Origin: Lysobacterales bacterium | GTDB lineage: Bacteria > Pseudomonadota > Gammaproteobacteria > Xanthomonadales > Xanthomonadaceae | Assembly (NCBI GenBank): GCA_014946745.1 | Contig: JADCRD010000001.1 | Coordinates: forward strand, 2,416,427-2,480,426 | Reading direction: 5' to 3' | DNA length: 64,000 nucleotides | Shown here: in pieces, positions 1-9,401 of the stretch | Layout of the letters: each line of letters begins with the position of its first letter | Position numbering within the stretch: the first letter of the stretch is position 1 | Notes under the pieces: generated by a model | Database searches by the model: none | Seen by the model: only the letters and a program-made list of their open reading frames with translations | Told to the model about the DNA's origin: nothing | Translations under genes and position numbers: made by a program

Positions 1-394
1 CCCGGAGCCGCCCCAGGCCACCAAGAAGGCTTTCGCGGCTCTCCCGCACGCCTCCCAGCACCCTTCAGAAGCGCAGCAAACCGTGCCTATCGGGTGGCGT
101 GCAGTCCAGGCGGATCAAGCAGGCACTGAGCCCGCCAGGCCCGCCATCTGCCGGCGGCATCCTAAGTTTGTGACCAACTGTTTCAAAGCGATGTGCGTCA
201 CAAAACAGCGCTGTCAAGACTCGCGGGCATGGGAAGCGCCGATGCGAATGCAAGCGTCGTAGGAGCAGGCAGGCTTACGAGCCTGCGGGAAGGCGAAGAC
301 GACGCTGTACGACGTCGCGAATCTGCTGGATCGAATGGAGACCGCCCATCAACACGGGGCTGCCGTGAGGCTTGAACGCAGCGTCCGTGGATGC
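1..394. other. Degenerate region without a confident gene
   Basis: No open frame here has a recognisable product or a ribosome binding site. The one structure seen is an inverted repeat, TTTGTGAC at 167-174 and GTCACAAA at 197-204, with 22 bases between the arms. It could be an insertion-element end or a regulator site. Together with the transposase scrap just downstream, it suggests the stretch is an old insertion scar. Confidence 0.4.
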
Positions 395-600
395 AATCTG
401 AAACCGAAGAAGTGGCAATCGTCGACTCGCAGCAGCAAGGCCACCGTTGAAGCGTCGAACGGTTGGATCAAGTCGGCATTCGAGTTCGGGCAGTTCCCCT
501 TACGCGGGATCGAGAGTGCGCGGGCGAACTGGAAGCTGATGTGCCTCGCGATGAATCCGCGACGGATTGCGGATTGGGCATGGGCGAATGCCAGGCGCAA
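395..600 (+). pseudogene. Transposase C-terminal remnant (IS1182-like)
   Basis: A translated stretch carries VEASNGWIKSAFEFGQFPLR, followed by ESARANWKLMCLAMN. This resembles the C-terminal part of IS1182-type DDE transposases, in which a glutamate-containing helix is followed by a phrase like F..RG...AR.EW.L.C.A.N. Only about 65 codons are recognisable. The catalytic N-terminal two thirds is absent, and the open frame runs on into unrelated sequence. It cannot be active. The family assignment rests on motif resemblance only. Confidence 0.5.
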
Positions 601-985
601 AAGCCCCTACTGGGGGCACTCTCCATGCGCGAAGACGCGTCACGCCGAGCGCTTCGGAGCAGCCCCCTGCATCGCGCTGAATCGTGCTCGTTCCGCACAA
701 TGTCCGTGCATCAACCGTCTTCGCCGGGGTCATCCCGTTGCCGCGCTGGCTCCGAGCTCGTTCCCGAACGATTGTCAATGCGCCTATCAGGGCCCCACCC
801 ACGGCAGCCCTGGGGCGTGTGCAAGCCGCGCGGCAAGAAGCAGTGAGCCCGGCACTTCGCACGGGGCTCTGGTCGCCAAACGACGCACAGCTGCAGGCCG
901 CGGCTCCGCGATCGAGGTGCTTCGGCAGGCCAGAGAAGAGCGAGGGCGCTCGCTATAGCCGCCGGCCGCGGCGGGGATTGGCAAA
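601..985. other. Intergenic stretch, nothing recognised
   Basis: Several overlapping open frames exist on both strands, as expected at this GC content, but none shows a known family, a ribosome binding site or plausible composition. I see no repeat, terminator or RNA gene. It ends at the stop of the regulator that reads leftward from 2950. Confidence 0.4.
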
Positions 986-2950
986 TCACCAAGACGGCGG
1001 ATAGCCGATAGCCTTCAATGCATCGGCATAGCGCGTGTCCTCACGGAGCTTCGCCAGGAGCGGATCGAAGGGCAGGTACATCACGCTGCTGTCGCCGCCG
1101 CGGGTGGCGCGCTTGATCCACTCGAAGGCGAGGTCGCTTTCGCCGCGCCAGGCGTGGACCGCGCCGACCCAGTAGCCGTCGGCGACGCCGAACTGGCGAC
1201 TGAGTGCATCGAGCGCGGCGTCGGAACCGGCGCGGTCGCCGAGTTCATGCAGGGCGATCGCCGTGCCGACCAGACGGAACAGCGTCGACGAGTGTTCCAA
1301 CCGCTCCAGCGCGAGTTGCGGCCGCGCTTCGAAGATGTCGCATAGGGCCAGGTAGAAGTTGGTGTGGGGGTTCTCGGGCAGGTCGTGCAGCTGCAGCAGC
1401 AGAACGGCGCGCGCGTTGCGGGTGTCGCCCAGCGCGAGGTAGTGCCACCCCTGGTTGCGCCGCGCGCCGGACTCGGGGTCGAGCGCGATGGCGCGCGCGC
1501 CGGTCGCGACGGCGTCTTCGAGCCGACCCATCGAAGCCAGCAGGCGCGCCTTCCACACGAGAAGGACGGCCGACTCGCCGCCCGGCGTGAGCGCTTCTGC
1601 GCGCTCCAGATCCGCCCAGGCGCCGGCGTAGTCGAAGCGGTAGAGCAGACGCGTCTCGGACAGCAGCAGGTAGTCGAGCGGATCAGGCTGACTCAAGTCC
1701 AGCGTTCGCTGCCAAGCCTCGAAGGCGCGCGCCCTGCCCTGCAGCAGTTCCTCCGAGCTGTCGGCGTAGTAGCCGCTGCCGCCGAGAATGCCGGCGAGCA
1801 TGCGCCAGGCGTCGGCATAGTCGGGATCGAGCGCGATCGCCTCTTCCAGTACGGCAATGGTGCGGCGCTGGCTGTTGGGGTCGTTGTTGCCGGCAAACAG
1901 CGTGGAAGCCCGCAGAAAGGTGCGATAGGCCGCTTCGTTGGCGGTGCCGCGGCCGCGCGCGGGGTCGTGGCCCCAGCGCTCCGGCTGTCCACCGATGCCG
2001 TCGAGCAAACGTGCAGTGACAGCGTCGATCAGCGTGGCCTGATCGTAGGGGGCGCGCTCGAAAACTTCCGTCCAGCCGGGCGTGCGACCCTCGGTGTCGA
2101 CAAGTCGCAGCTCGATCCGCAAACGATCGCCGCGGGTCGCGATGCTGCCGCCCACCAGCAGATTGGCGCCGAGCTCAGGCCCGAGCGCCGCGGGATCGAA
2201 CACCGCATCGCGCACGCGCTCGCTGGGCGCGCGCGGCACGACGCGCAGCTTCGGCACGCGCTGCAGCTGATCGCGCAGGTGATTGGCCAGGCCGGTTGCG
2301 AAGACCGCGTGGCGGCCATCCTCGCTGAGGTCACGCAAGGGCAGCACGGCGACGACGTCCAGCGCAGCGGGCGCGGCCACTCCAGCGTCGAGAGCGGGCG
2401 AGGCAATCAGGTCGGTTGGCTTGGACGTCCAGATGCTCAAGGCCGCTGCCAGCGCCAGCATGCAAAGCACCGCGCCCACCCAAGCTGCCCGTCCCAATCG
2501 CCGCGCGATCGGCGCGCCAGGACGCGTGGTGGTGTCGGCGTCTGCGCCCGCAGCGTCTGCGGGGATCGCAGCAGGCGCCGGTTCCACTCGCGAGGGTTCG
2601 ATGTGCTCCAGGGGTAGCAGCAGCCGATAGCCGTAGCCGTGAACCACGCGCAGGCGCTCGCCCTCTGGATCGTCGAGCGCCGCGCGCAGCTTGCCGATCG
2701 CCTTCGCGAGCGAGTTCTCGGACACCACCCGACCCGGCCAACCCGCGCGCAGCAGAGTCTCTTTCGACAGGGTTTCACCCGCCTGCGCCATGAGACAGCG
2801 GAGCAACTCGAAGCTGGCGCGGTCGAGCCTCAACTCGCAGCCCTCGCGGAAGGCCTGGGCACGGTCGAAGTCCACCACCAACCCGCCCAGACTCCAACGT
2901 CCAGACAGCGGAATCGCCGACCGCGGCGTCGCGTCTGCGGGCGCATCCAT
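986..2950 (-). CDS. CadC-like membrane winged-helix regulator with TPR region
   Basis: A 654-residue one-component regulator. Residues about 17-112 form an OmpR/PhoB-type winged-helix DNA-binding domain, with the typical VVHGYGYRL end. A single membrane segment at about 155-175 should place the rest in the periplasm. The part after the membrane begins with a domain of the type found in TolB/FlgO-like regulators (VAVLPLRDLSEDGRHAVFATG) and continues as tetratricopeptide repeats. The same frame is open well upstream of 2950, but the methionine at 2950 directly precedes the winged helix and leaves a 126-base divergent region to the next gene. The ligand is unknown. Control of the adjacent secreted beta-helix gene is possible but is inferred from position only. 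Confidence 0.85.
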   Translation of the reverse strand: MDAPADATPRSAIPLSGRWSLGGLVVDFDRAQAFREGCELRLDRASFELLRCLMAQAGETLSKETLLRAGWPGRVVSENSLAKAIGKLRAALDDPEGERLRVVHGYGYRLLLPLEHIEPSRVEPAPAAIPADAAGADADTTTRPGAPIARRLGRAAWVGAVLCMLALAAALSIWTSKPTDLIASPALDAGVAAPAALDVVAVLPLRDLSEDGRHAVFATGLANHLRDQLQRVPKLRVVPRAPSERVRDAVFDPAALGPELGANLLVGGSIATRGDRLRIELRLVDTEGRTPGWTEVFERAPYDQATLIDAVTARLLDGIGGQPERWGHDPARGRGTANEAAYRTFLRASTLFAGNNDPNSQRRTIAVLEEAIALDPDYADAWRMLAGILGGSGYYADSSEELLQGRARAFEAWQRTLDLSQPDPLDYLLLSETRLLYRFDYAGAWADLERAEALTPGGESAVLLVWKARLLASMGRLEDAVATGARAIALDPESGARRNQGWHYLALGDTRNARAVLLLQLHDLPENPHTNFYLALCDIFEARPQLALERLEHSSTLFRLVGTAIALHELGDRAGSDAALDALSRQFGVADGYWVGAVHAWRGESDLAFEWIKRATRGGDSSVMYLPFDPLLAKLREDTRYADALKAIGYPPSW

Positions 2951-3076
2951 TCGCAAGCACCTGTTGTGCGGGGGACTCCAGAAACTATCAGAAGATTTCA
3001 GAATTACGCCATTGGCTGCGGCATGGGCTGCGTGCGGGAATCCGAAGGACTCCCATGACCGGTCCAGGTGGTTTCC

Positions 3077-5011
3077 ATGCTGAACGCGTCCGCCACACTC
3101 CAGCGCCTCGCACTCGCAGCCGCGATTGCCCTTTGCAGCCCGACAGCCGGGGCCTCCGCGCCAACGACCCTGGCCTACCAAGGGCGGCTCGCGGATGCCG
3201 GTGGCTCGCCGATCAACGCCACCCTCAACATCGCGTTCCGCCTGTACGCGGCGCCGAGCGGGGGCAGCCCGCTGTGGAGCGAAACCCAGACCGGTGTGGA
3301 GGTCGACGGCGGCAATCTGGCGGTGGAGCTCGGGCAGGTGGTGGCACTGCCGCGCGATCTGTGGGGGCAGCAGCTCTATCTCGGCATCCAGATCGCCGGC
3401 GACAGCGAGATGGCGCCGCGGCCGCGCCTGACCGCCGCACCCTTCGCACTGCGTGCCGGCAGCACCCAGCGACGCACCGTGATCGTATCTGCAGAAGGCA
3501 CGCCTGCAGCGAATGGCAGCGCGCTTTTGCAGACCGTCGCTCTGGTTGCCGACGCCAGCGCAAGCAGCCCGGTGGCGATTGAACTGGATGCAGGCAGCTA
3601 CGATCTCGGCACTCAACAGCTGGTGCTGCCTTCGCACACGACCCTGATCGGCAAGGGCCAGAGCGCGACGCTAATCACCTCCGCATTCATTGACTCAGCC
3701 AACGGCAGCGCCACGCTCCAGCTGTCCGCCAACACGGAAGCTCGACAGCTGACAGCCCGCAACACCGGGGTCTCCAGCCTGGCGACCGACAACACCTTCG
3801 GCATCGCGGCCTTTGGCAGCAGCCCATCGAGTCCCGTCGCCATTGGCGGGGTCCGCCTGCATTCCGTGACTGGCGAGAGCATCGCCGCCTCGGGTGCTGT
3901 CGGTGGACGTGCGGGCATGTACCTGTGTGTCTTCAATTCCACTGCGACCGAGATCACCGCCCGCGCTTCTGGCGGTCAGTTCGCCATGGGTCTCCGCGCG
4001 GACTGCCCGAACAGCGGCCTCAGCATCGACGGCGCACTGCTGCAGGCCGAGGGCGGCAGCCTGGGGGTGCGCGGCACCTACCTCACCACCGGCGCGAACA
4101 GCCGTTGGTCGCGCCTGCGGGTGCAAGTGATCGCTTCGAACAGCGTCGAGACGGCCTATGGCATCCGCTTCATGGCCTTGGGCAGCTTTCCGAGCAACGG
4201 CCCTCGCGGCGTACTGTCCGACAGCAGCGTCCGCGTTTCGGGCATCGGCAGCGGCACGGTACCCACCTTCCGCGTCGAAGGCATCACCGTCGAGAACGCA
4301 GCGCAGATCGAAGCGATCGAGCGCACGCTCGTGCATCTGGACGGCGTGCGGGGGAACCTGGTCAGCGGGATGCGCCTCCTCGACCGCACCAGCAACACGC
4401 CCGCGCTGGCCGCGCTGCGCATCCGCGACAGCGAGATACGGGTCAGCGCTCTGTATGAGCCTACGGTTGGCGTCGGCGAGATCATGGGACTGCGCACCGA
4501 GGGCTACCCCCCGGCCCTGCATGGCGTGCGCATCGATGTCGAGTGCCGCAGCGGCGACGTGGGGCCCTGCCTCGGCATGGGTCAGCCCGAATACTGGGCC
4601 GAACCCAATGGCGCCGGAGAGTGGTTGATTGAAGAAACCCGCCTGCAGGTCGGCCACGCCGGCTCGGCGGGTGCGAATGCTCGCGCTGCCGGATTGCAGG
4701 TGATGGGGCGTGCCCGCGTCGATGCCTCCAGCCTGCGGCTGCTGCGCTCGGCCGGCAATGAACCGGTCAACCTGGTGCGCTGGCTGAGGCCTGCGGCGCA
4801 GATCAACATCAGCGGATCCACACTGAGTTCCAGCAACGCTGCGGATGGCAGCCCCGCCTGCCTGTTCGAGGTGTTCCAGGGCCCCGGCGGCAGCGGCGAG
4901 TGGTACGGCAACCATCTGCAGGGCCTGCGCTGCGATGGCGGTCAGGTGAACCTGGTCTGCGCGGGCAACACCCTGCGCGGCAGCGGCTTCCTGGCCGGCA
5001 GCTGCCCATGA
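3077..5011 (+). CDS. Secreted right-handed parallel beta-helix protein
   Basis: A 644-residue exported protein. The first 25 or so residues are a Sec signal peptide (basic start, AAAIALCSPTAG core). A domain of about 100 residues follows, beginning TLAYQGRLADAGGSPIN, which is common at the N-terminus of Xanthomonadales surface proteins. The remainder is rich in short Ser/Ala/Asn/Gly strands with repeated inward hydrophobics, as in pectate-lyase-like beta helices. No catalytic residues are identifiable. A GTG at 3068 is also in frame, but CAGGTGG at 3064-3070 is a ribosome site well placed for the ATG at 3077. The stop overlaps the start of the next gene (ATGA), so the two are co-translated. 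The substrate or adhesive target is unknown. Confidence 0.7.
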   Translation: MLNASATLQRLALAAAIALCSPTAGASAPTTLAYQGRLADAGGSPINATLNIAFRLYAAPSGGSPLWSETQTGVEVDGGNLAVELGQVVALPRDLWGQQLYLGIQIAGDSEMAPRPRLTAAPFALRAGSTQRRTVIVSAEGTPAANGSALLQTVALVADASASSPVAIELDAGSYDLGTQQLVLPSHTTLIGKGQSATLITSAFIDSANGSATLQLSANTEARQLTARNTGVSSLATDNTFGIAAFGSSPSSPVAIGGVRLHSVTGESIAASGAVGGRAGMYLCVFNSTATEITARASGGQFAMGLRADCPNSGLSIDGALLQAEGGSLGVRGTYLTTGANSRWSRLRVQVIASNSVETAYGIRFMALGSFPSNGPRGVLSDSSVRVSGIGSGTVPTFRVEGITVENAAQIEAIERTLVHLDGVRGNLVSGMRLLDRTSNTPALAALRIRDSEIRVSALYEPTVGVGEIMGLRTEGYPPALHGVRIDVECRSGDVGPCLGMGQPEYWAEPNGAGEWLIEETRLQVGHAGSAGANARAAGLQVMGRARVDASSLRLLRSAGNEPVNLVRWLRPAAQINISGSTLSSSNAADGSPACLFEVFQGPGGSGEWYGNHLQGLRCDGGQVNLVCAGNTLRGSGFLAGSCP

Positions 5012-5310
5012 GACCGCGATTGGTGCCGCATCGCGTGTGCGGCCTCGTGCGCAGCTTCGCCATCGTGCTGCTGATGCTGAGCGCAGCCGCCGCCGCGACC
5101 GAATCGAGCAGCCCGCAGTACCGTCTGGTGGGGCCCGCGCCAGCGAGCACCGCGAGCACGGTGGCATCGCCGATCCGCAGCCTGCGCTGGGTGGGCGGCA
5201 GCGGGCAGGCCGTGGGAATCGCTGTGAGCACGAATGCCAGCGCGGTGAGCGGCGGCGCGAGCCAGCAGCTGCCCACCAACCGCATCTTTCGCGACGGCAT
5301 GGAGAACTGA
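5008..5310 (+). CDS. Small secreted protein ending in a DGME tag
   Basis: A 100-residue protein whose start codon overlaps the preceding stop by four bases. The N-terminus has an arginine-rich start, a hydrophobic core (FAIVLLMLSAAAAA) and a likely signal cleavage near residue 30. That leaves about 70 mature residues of low-complexity Ser/Ala/Gly sequence with no known domain. It ends NRIFRDGMEN, close to the F-x-D/N-G-F-E ending of other secreted proteins in this window (14516, 16494). Translational coupling with the beta-helix gene suggests a shared function or surface location. No function can be assigned. Confidence 0.6.
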   Translation: MRPRLVPHRVCGLVRSFAIVLLMLSAAAAATESSSPQYRLVGPAPASTASTVASPIRSLRWVGGSGQAVGIAVSTNASAVSGGASQQLPTNRIFRDGMEN

Positions 5311-5486
5311 GGCGACGCGGCAAGTCAGCGCACGCGCGGCCCATGCTTCCGGGGAAGCGGGCCCGAGGTGCCGAAGGCCGCGACTGCGCTCTCAGCGACC
5401 AGATGAAGCGGCGCCTGACCGAAGGCCTGTCACGGAACCTTCCGCGGCCGACAGGCTCCAAGCGCGCCCCTCAAGTGACGCTGCGC

Positions 5487-6671
5487 ATGTCCGTATCGCT
5501 TCCCCTTCCCCCGCACCCGCTGCTGGCGCACACCGCGCTGGAACTGCGTGCGCGGGTCCGGCAGTGGAGGCAACGGCCCGGCGAGAGCCTGTTCCATGGG
5601 CTGGCCCTGAGTGCACTGGCCGCGCTGGCTGTGGTTTCGCTGCAATCACAGGCGGCGCGACTGCTGCCCGTGGTCGAGCTGTGGCGGGCGCAGCCGCTGG
5701 CTGCGCAGACGTTGTTCGCGCTGCTGGCCACGTGGCGAATGCAGCGGCGTGCGGCGCGCTTCGAAGCTGCCAGCCAGGCGCTCGGCTGGCTGGCCGCGCT
5801 GCCGGTCGCACCTGCGCTGCAGCGGCGCGGGCTCGCTGGGCAGCTTGTACTGGGCATCGCCATCAGCGCGCTGTGGGCGGCGGCCGTGGCCGCTGCCGCA
5901 GGGCTCGCGGGCCTGCTCAGCGTGAATGATGCGCGCGTCTTTCTGCTGCAGACGCTGGTGGCGCTGACGCTCGGGGGCAGCCTCATTTTCGTGTGGCGCG
6001 GTCGCGCGGGTGCGTCGAAGCGCGTGCGACCGTTCAGCGACAGCGCAGGCGCCTCGGCGCCGCTGCGCAGCGAGGTCCGCGGCTGGTCTGCCGCGCCGCG
6101 CTGGCTCGGCCCCTGGCCGGAGCTCGCACAGCTGCAGCGCCGTCAGGCCCAACGCGCCTGGCGCAGCGGTCGCGCCTGGGTCTGGCTGCTGCCGCTCGGC
6201 CTGCTGGTGCTCGCCGGCGAAGGCGCGCGCGTGCTCGCCGGCATGCTGGTGCTGGTGGTGATGCTGCCGTGGCTGCGCACGGTGCTGGACGCCAGCGCCC
6301 GTGCACTCGCCGAGGCCGAGCGCCTGCTGCTGGCAACGCCGCGCTCACGCATCGAATTCTGCGCAAGCGCGTGGCGCTATCCGGCCTCGCGTGCGCTGCT
6401 GGCGAGCGGCGTATTCGCGCTGGCGCTCGTCCTGTTTGGCGCTTCGCCGCTTGTCATCGCGCTGGGTGCGCTCGGCTTCCTGCTCATCTGCGGGCTGGAG
6501 ATCGCGCTGATGCTGCACTACCCGCGCTCGCGGGCCCGCCAGCGTGGTCAGCTGATGGCGGAGATCGCCCTGCTGCTGGTGCTGGCGCGCGAAGGGCTCG
6601 GGCCGGCAGTGCTTTTGCCCGCGATCGGAATGATCGGCTGGCACGCGTGGCGTGCAAGGAGACTGCCGTGA
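5487..6671 (+). CDS. Predicted ABC transporter membrane subunit
   Basis: A 394-residue polytopic membrane protein. Hydrophobic helices are visible at about residues 37-56, 72-86, 112-140, 150-163, 230-258 and 300-345, with a final cluster near 360-385. No named family motif is recognised. Its stop overlaps the GTG start of an ABC ATPase, so the two almost certainly form one transporter, probably an ABC-2-like exporter. The ATG at 5487 is chosen because the sequence upstream in the same frame is Arg-rich shadow coding with no hydrophobic pattern. The substrate is unknown. The preceding cluster of secreted proteins is a neighbour, not evidence of cargo. Confidence 0.65.
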   Translation: MSVSLPLPPHPLLAHTALELRARVRQWRQRPGESLFHGLALSALAALAVVSLQSQAARLLPVVELWRAQPLAAQTLFALLATWRMQRRAARFEAASQALGWLAALPVAPALQRRGLAGQLVLGIAISALWAAAVAAAAGLAGLLSVNDARVFLLQTLVALTLGGSLIFVWRGRAGASKRVRPFSDSAGASAPLRSEVRGWSAAPRWLGPWPELAQLQRRQAQRAWRSGRAWVWLLPLGLLVLAGEGARVLAGMLVLVVMLPWLRTVLDASARALAEAERLLLATPRSRIEFCASAWRYPASRALLASGVFALALVLFGASPLVIALGALGFLLICGLEIALMLHYPRSRARQRGQLMAEIALLLVLAREGLGPAVLLPAIGMIGWHAWRARRLP

Positions 6672-7396
6672 ACACTGCCGTCCTCGACGTCCGCGACCTG
6701 CACGTGACGCTGGGCAGCCGTCCCGTGCTGCAGGGCATCGACCTGCGGATCGAGGCAGGTGAATTCATCGCTCTTGCGGGCCCCAACGGCTCGGGCAAGA
6801 GCAGTCTGCTGCGCTGCATCGCCGGGCTGCTGCCCGCGCGCCGCGGAACGATCGGCATCTGCGGCCATGCCATCCACAGCGACACCGCTGCGGCGCGTGC
6901 GAAGTTCGGCATGGCGGTGGATCCCGCCGCCCTGCCCGGCCTGCTGACGGGACGCGAATGCCTGCAGCTGTTCGCTCGCACGCGCGGGCTCGGCGAGGTG
7001 CCGGCCGCCTCGCTCGATCTCGCCGAAGCGCTGCGCTACAGCGCGTATCTCGATCGCCCGGTGGAGGAGTATTCCCTGGGCACGCGGCAGAAACTTGCGG
7101 TGCTGCTGGGCCTGATCGGCGAGCCTCCACTGCTGTTGCTCGATGAACCGCTGAATGGCCTTGACCCGCCCAGCGCCTGGGCGCTCAAGCGCCATCTCAC
7201 GGACCTCGCGGCGCGCGGCACCGCCATCGTGCTGGCCACGCATGCGATCGAACTCGCCGAGCGTCATGTGCATCGTGCCGTGCTGCTGGTCGAGGGCCGG
7301 CTGCGGCTCGATCTGGACCGCGCCGCACTGGCCGCGCTGCGCGCTGACCCTGATCGCTCCCTGGAGGCCGAGCTGGTCGCCGCCATGGGGGTGTGA
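6668..7396 (+). CDS. ABC transporter ATP-binding protein
   Basis: A 242-residue nucleotide-binding subunit. Walker A is GPNGSGKS at residues 38-45. The signature region reads SLGTRQK in place of the canonical LSGGQ. It is followed by Walker B LLLLDEP, the D-loop LNGLDP and the switch histidine in LATHAIEL. The LGTRQK-type signature and the short length are typical of exporters such as the CcmA/YxlF-like group. The GTG start overlaps the stop of the membrane subunit (GTGA). It powers whatever that subunit moves across the inner membrane, and the cargo is not deducible here. Confidence 0.85.
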   Translation: MNTAVLDVRDLHVTLGSRPVLQGIDLRIEAGEFIALAGPNGSGKSSLLRCIAGLLPARRGTIGICGHAIHSDTAAARAKFGMAVDPAALPGLLTGRECLQLFARTRGLGEVPAASLDLAEALRYSAYLDRPVEEYSLGTRQKLAVLLGLIGEPPLLLLDEPLNGLDPPSAWALKRHLTDLAARGTAIVLATHAIELAERHVHRAVLLVEGRLRLDLDRAALAALRADPDRSLEAELVAAMGV

Positions 7397-7481
7397 GCGC
7401 CGCGCGATCCCGAACCTGTGGCACCCGCAGCAGGCCCCGTGCCCGGGCACAATCGAGGCCCGATCCACACCGGAGCCCGCC

Positions 7482-9230
7482 ATGCGCCGCACCCGTCTCG
7501 CCGCCGCCCTCCTCTGCGCCCTGCTCGCGCCTGCCGCGGCGCTGGGCGCACCCTCGCTGCCCAGCGAGGCCTTGGTGCCGCCGGCCTCCGAGCACGCGCC
7601 GAGTGCGCAGCTTCTCGCGCCGCAGATCCAGCGCTTCCGCGCCGACCTTGCCGCCATCGAACACGTCAATGACATCGCCTGGGGCGAGGCGCGTCGGCGC
7701 GCGCTGGGCGAGCTTTACGCGGGCTGGCTGACGCACTTGGACGGGATGGATTTCGAGGACTTGGGCCTGGAAGACCGGATCGATTGGATCCTGTTCCGCG
7801 GCGAGCTGCAGCAGCGGCAGCGTGAACTGGCGTTCGAGCGCACACGCCTGGCCGAAGCCGCGCCGCTGCTGCCTGAAGTGGTGGGCCTGATTGAACTGGC
7901 CGAAGCGCGCCGCGCTCTGCAGCAGGCCGATGGCCGCAGCAGCGCCGGCGTGCTGGAGCGCGCCCGCGCGGCGCTGGCCGACCTCGACGCGCGCATCGAG
8001 GCCAAGGACGCTGAGCTCTCGAAGCTGTCGCCCGCGGTGGCCCATCGCGCCGCCCGCGTACTCGATGCCACGCATCGCGCGCTCAAGGACTGGCATGCGC
8101 ACCAGGACGGCTACGACCCCGACTTCACCCACTGGGTCAGCCAGCCCTGGCAAGCGCTCGACGCCCAGCTGCCGAAGACCGCCGAGCTTATCCGCAAGCG
8201 TTTGGCCGGGGTCGACAACCCGGAGGTGATCATCGGCGATCCGATCGGTCGCGACGCCTTGATCGCCGCGCTCACCGCCGAGCGCATTCCGTACACGCCG
8301 GAGCAGCTGGTCGAAATCAGCCGCCGCGAGCTGGCCTGGTGCCGCGAGGAAATGCAGAAGGCCGCGCGCGAGATGGGCTTCGATGACTGGCGCGAGGCGC
8401 TGGAGGCGGTGAAGCAGAAGTCGCCGCCGGTCGGACAGCAGCCGCAGCTGGTGGTCGAGCTGGCGCGCGAAGCCATCGACTACCTCACCGAACACCAGCT
8501 GGTCACCGTGCCCGAGCTGTCGCGGCGCGACTGGCGCATGAACATGCTGAGTCCGCAGGCGCAGCTGCAGGCACCGTTCTTCCTCGGCGGCCGCGATGTG
8601 TGGGTGGCCTATCCGCATTCGAGCATGCCGCACGAGAAGCAGCTCATGAGCCTGCGCGGCAACAACCGCCACTTCTCGCGCGCGGTGGTGCATCACGAGC
8701 TGATTCCCGGCCATCATCTGCAGTACTTCTACAACCTGCGCCACCAGACCCATCGCCAGCTGTTCAGCACGCCGTTCTGGATGGAAGGCTGGGCGCTGTA
8801 CTGGGAGCTGTACCTGTACCAGCGCGGCTTCGCGCAGACGCCCGAAGACCGCATCGGCATGCTGTTCTGGCGCAGCCACCGCGCCGCGCGCATCCAATTC
8901 AGCCTGGCTTTCCATCTCGGCACGATGACACCCCAGCAGGCGATCGAGCTGCTGGTGAACGAGGTCGGCCACGAGCGCGAGAACGCCGCCGCCGAGGTGC
9001 GCCGCAGCTTCACCGGCGACTATGGCCCGCTGTATCAGGCGGCCTATCTGCTGGGCGGCCTGCAGTTCATGGCGCTGCGGCGCGAGCTCGTCGAGTCGGG
9101 CCAGAGGAGCGAACGCGATTTCCACGACGCCATCCTGAAGGGCGGCACCATGCCGGTCGACCTGGTCCGGCTGCGTCTGCGCGGCGAGCTGCCGAGCCAG
9201 GATCAGCCGCTTTGGCGCTGGGAGGGCTGA
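7482..9230 (+). CDS. DUF885 family secreted metallopeptidase-like protein
   Basis: A 582-residue protein with a Sec signal peptide (MRRTRLAAALLCALLAPAAA, cleavage about residue 22). Family hallmarks of DUF885 are present: HHELIPGHHLQ at about residues 403-412, which resembles an H-E-x-x-x-H-H metal site, and EGWALYWE at about 435-442, which supplies a further acidic ligand. The C-terminal half is helical, as in M32/M3-like peptidase folds. Members are thought to be periplasmic zinc-dependent peptidases, though few have been tested. It stands alone between the ABC pair and the MocR gene. The ATG at 7482 begins the signal peptide; the frame is open further upstream but overlaps the ATPase gene. 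Confidence 0.85.
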   Translation: MRRTRLAAALLCALLAPAAALGAPSLPSEALVPPASEHAPSAQLLAPQIQRFRADLAAIEHVNDIAWGEARRRALGELYAGWLTHLDGMDFEDLGLEDRIDWILFRGELQQRQRELAFERTRLAEAAPLLPEVVGLIELAEARRALQQADGRSSAGVLERARAALADLDARIEAKDAELSKLSPAVAHRAARVLDATHRALKDWHAHQDGYDPDFTHWVSQPWQALDAQLPKTAELIRKRLAGVDNPEVIIGDPIGRDALIAALTAERIPYTPEQLVEISRRELAWCREEMQKAAREMGFDDWREALEAVKQKSPPVGQQPQLVVELAREAIDYLTEHQLVTVPELSRRDWRMNMLSPQAQLQAPFFLGGRDVWVAYPHSSMPHEKQLMSLRGNNRHFSRAVVHHELIPGHHLQYFYNLRHQTHRQLFSTPFWMEGWALYWELYLYQRGFAQTPEDRIGMLFWRSHRAARIQFSLAFHLGTMTPQQAIELLVNEVGHERENAAAEVRRSFTGDYGPLYQAAYLLGGLQFMALRRELVESGQRSERDFHDAILKGGTMPVDLVRLRLRGELPSQDQPLWRWEG

Positions 9231-9233
9231 GCC

Positions 9234-9283
9234 CCCAGCGCCGAGGCAGCGCGCATGCGGGAGCGCCCATGCGCGCCGCTGGG
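9234..9283 (+). terminator. Long GC hairpin after the DUF885 gene
   Basis: CCCAGCG (9234-9240) and GCGCGCATG (9249-9257) pair with CATGCGCGC (9268-9276) and CGCTGGG (9277-9283). The stem starts a few bases after the stop at 9230. There is no U-tract, so intrinsic termination would be weak; it may instead protect the 3' end of the message. Confidence 0.35.
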
Positions 9284-9401
9284 CGACGTTGATGCCCTCG
9301 CGTCCCGGTGCGCGCTCGCGCCCGGGCGCGTCCGGGCGGGGCCACTCAGGTCATGACGGCGTTGGCGGGGCAAGTCGGAACGTGCTGGGCCGCCATCAAA
9401 C

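Noticed and set aside
2951..3637. An upstream extension of the winged-helix regulator to 3637
   Set aside because: It would cover the start of the divergent secreted-protein gene and adds sequence with no similarity; the methionine at 2950 fits the domain start.
3695..5461. A 588-codon leftward open frame opposite the first beta-helix gene
   Set aside because: It is antisense to a coherent secreted protein, is Arg/Ala-rich and has no family motif; such shadows are expected at this GC content.
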